7,250 nucleotides of DNA from Bacteroidales bacterium (lineage in GTDB: Bacteria; Bacteroidota; Bacteroidia; Bacteroidales; UBA932), in the NCBI GenBank assembly GCA_024681565.1, contig JAILAO010000006.1:1-7250 (forward strand), read 5' to 3'. The position numbers were made by a program, and so were the translations under genes. Under the pieces are notes generated by a model. It had not been told where the DNA came from. It saw only the letters and a list, made by a program, of their open reading frames with translations, and ran no database searches. This document shows positions 6,467-7,250 of the stretch, one piece after another. How positions within the stretch are numbered: the first letter of the stretch is position 1; each line of letters opens with the position of its first letter.

Positions 6467-7250
6467 ATGAAAAAGAAAAGGATCTTCGCGCTGCTGGCCG
6501 CTTTCCTGCTGACCCTTCCGCTTTCCGCCGTGTTGGGCGAGCGGAACCTGGCCCAGACCCTGCATGCGCTCCGCAGCGAGCTGGAGATGGATTATGAAAA
6601 AATCTTCACCGCGCAGGGCCGTCTGGCCGAACGGCACGGCCGCCAGCACGAGCAGATGATCTCCATCATGAAGAAGTGCAACGAACTGTCCCTGATGCTC
6701 TATTCGCAGAAACAGGAGTACACGTTCGACCTGACCTATGCCCTCGAATCGGTCACCGAAGAGTTCAACGATTTCAACAGCAACCGCATGCCCTACGACC
6801 GCATCGTCGGTCAGCTGGACATCGAGATCGACCGTTATTCCCGCCTGATCGAGTCCCTGCGCCGCCTGCCTCCGCAGCTGCAGGACATCGAGGACCTCCC
6901 GGACAGCCTGCGCTACCGCAACGACAGCATCAAGGTCGATATCCTGGAACTGGAACGGGAGCTGGGCCTTTCTTCCGAGGAGAGCGAAGAGCTGGAAGAT
7001 GACGCCTTCGTGCTGGACGATGCCGGACAGCTGGAACGCGATTCCTGTATCTTCTTCGCCACGACCCTGCTCAAGATGTATTCCGCCAACAAGGATTACA
7101 TCGTGGAGGACAGCACCCATTACGAGAACGTGTATCTGCGGCTCAAGGAGTCCTACGACTATGCGCAGAAGCGCTACAAGATCCTCCAGAGCCGGATCTT
7201 CGTCGAGGGGCAGACGGACTATGCCACCATCCTGTCCTCTTTCAAGGAGA
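6467..7250 (+). CDS. Exported coiled-coil protein, partial; possibly N-terminus of an MscS-like channel
   Basis: The frame opens with the ATG at 6467 and remains open for 261 codons to the right edge, so the C-terminus is missing. Residues 1-24 form a good signal peptide: KKKR at 2-5, hydrophobic core 6-19, possible cleavage after LSA (19-21) or LG (23-24). The rest is highly charged and helical, with probable coiled coils around 27-70, 112-135, 155-178 and 215-245, joined by an acidic linker (164-186). Blocks such as LMLYSQKQEYTFDLTYALE (76-94), NRMPYDRI (106-113), EIDRYSRLIESLRRLPP (120-136), QLERDSC (188-194) and ESYDYAQKRYKILQ (228-241) resemble, from memory, the periplasmic N-terminal region of large Bacteroidales membrane proteins that end in a mechanosensitive-channel (MscS-like) domain. 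That domain would lie outside the window, so function is inferred weakly. It is divergent from GH97 and need not be related to sugar use. Confidence 0.8.
   Translation, partial: MKKKRIFALLAAFLLTLPLSAVLGERNLAQTLHALRSELEMDYEKIFTAQGRLAERHGRQHEQMISIMKKCNELSLMLYSQKQEYTFDLTYALESVTEEFNDFNSNRMPYDRIVGQLDIEIDRYSRLIESLRRLPPQLQDIEDLPDSLRYRNDSIKVDILELERELGLSSEESEELEDDAFVLDDAGQLERDSCIFFATTLLKMYSANKDYIVEDSTHYENVYLRLKESYDYAQKRYKILQSRIFVEGQTDYATILSSFKE

Noticed and set aside
6413..7120. 235-codon minus-strand open frame opposite the gene at 6467
   Set aside because: The plus-strand frame has a signal peptide, a promoter box and conserved-looking helical blocks. The minus frame is a Gln-, Val- and Asp-rich shadow ending in the intergenic region.

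Overview
The window looks like chromosomal DNA from a GC-rich member of the Bacteroidales, possibly a Rikenellaceae/Alistipes-like or uncultured gut relative. The grounds are the gene content (Bacteroides-type rhamnose operon order, GH97 glycosidase, Bacteroidetes-style lipoprotein), the lack of clear Shine-Dalgarno sequences, AT-rich intergenic gaps between GC-rich genes, and promoter -7 boxes fitting the Bacteroidetes consensus TAnnTTTG. The genus cannot be fixed from this sequence.

Layout: (1) Positions 3520 down to 1, minus strand: an L-rhamnose catabolic operon in the order rhamnulokinase (rhaB), L-rhamnose isomerase (rhaA), L-rhamnose/H+ symporter (rhaT, cut by the left edge). Gaps are 29 and 3 bp, so it reads as one transcript. 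The aldolase and any lactaldehyde oxidoreductase, if present, would lie beyond the left edge. (2) 3582-4448, plus strand: a lipoprotein resembling the DUF4861 family, divergent from rhaB across a 61-bp promoter region. (3) 4461-6383, minus strand: a GH97 glycoside hydrolase with active-site residues of the retaining (alpha-galactosidase-like) branch, convergent with the lipoprotein gene. (4) 6467 to the right edge, plus strand: the 5' 261 codons of an exported, coiled-coil-rich protein that resembles the N-terminus of large Bacteroidales MscS-like membrane proteins. It runs off the window.

How it fits together: RhaT imports L-rhamnose, RhaA isomerises it to L-rhamnulose and RhaB phosphorylates it. 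The adjacent lipoprotein and GH97 enzyme suggest that this locus is tied to breakdown of rhamnose-containing plant or algal glycans, but no SusC/SusD pair, polysaccharide lyase or regulator is visible here. Both divergent intergenic regions carry back-to-back TAnnTTTG-like boxes arranged as inverted repeats. A strong hairpin terminator for the lipoprotein gene lies inside the last codons of the opposing GH97 gene. All gaps between genes are under 85 bp. I see no RNA genes, CRISPR, insertion sequences or phage genes. Most of the window is ordinary carbohydrate metabolism; the parts worth a second look are the regulatory architecture, the lipoprotein of unknown function and the truncated membrane protein.
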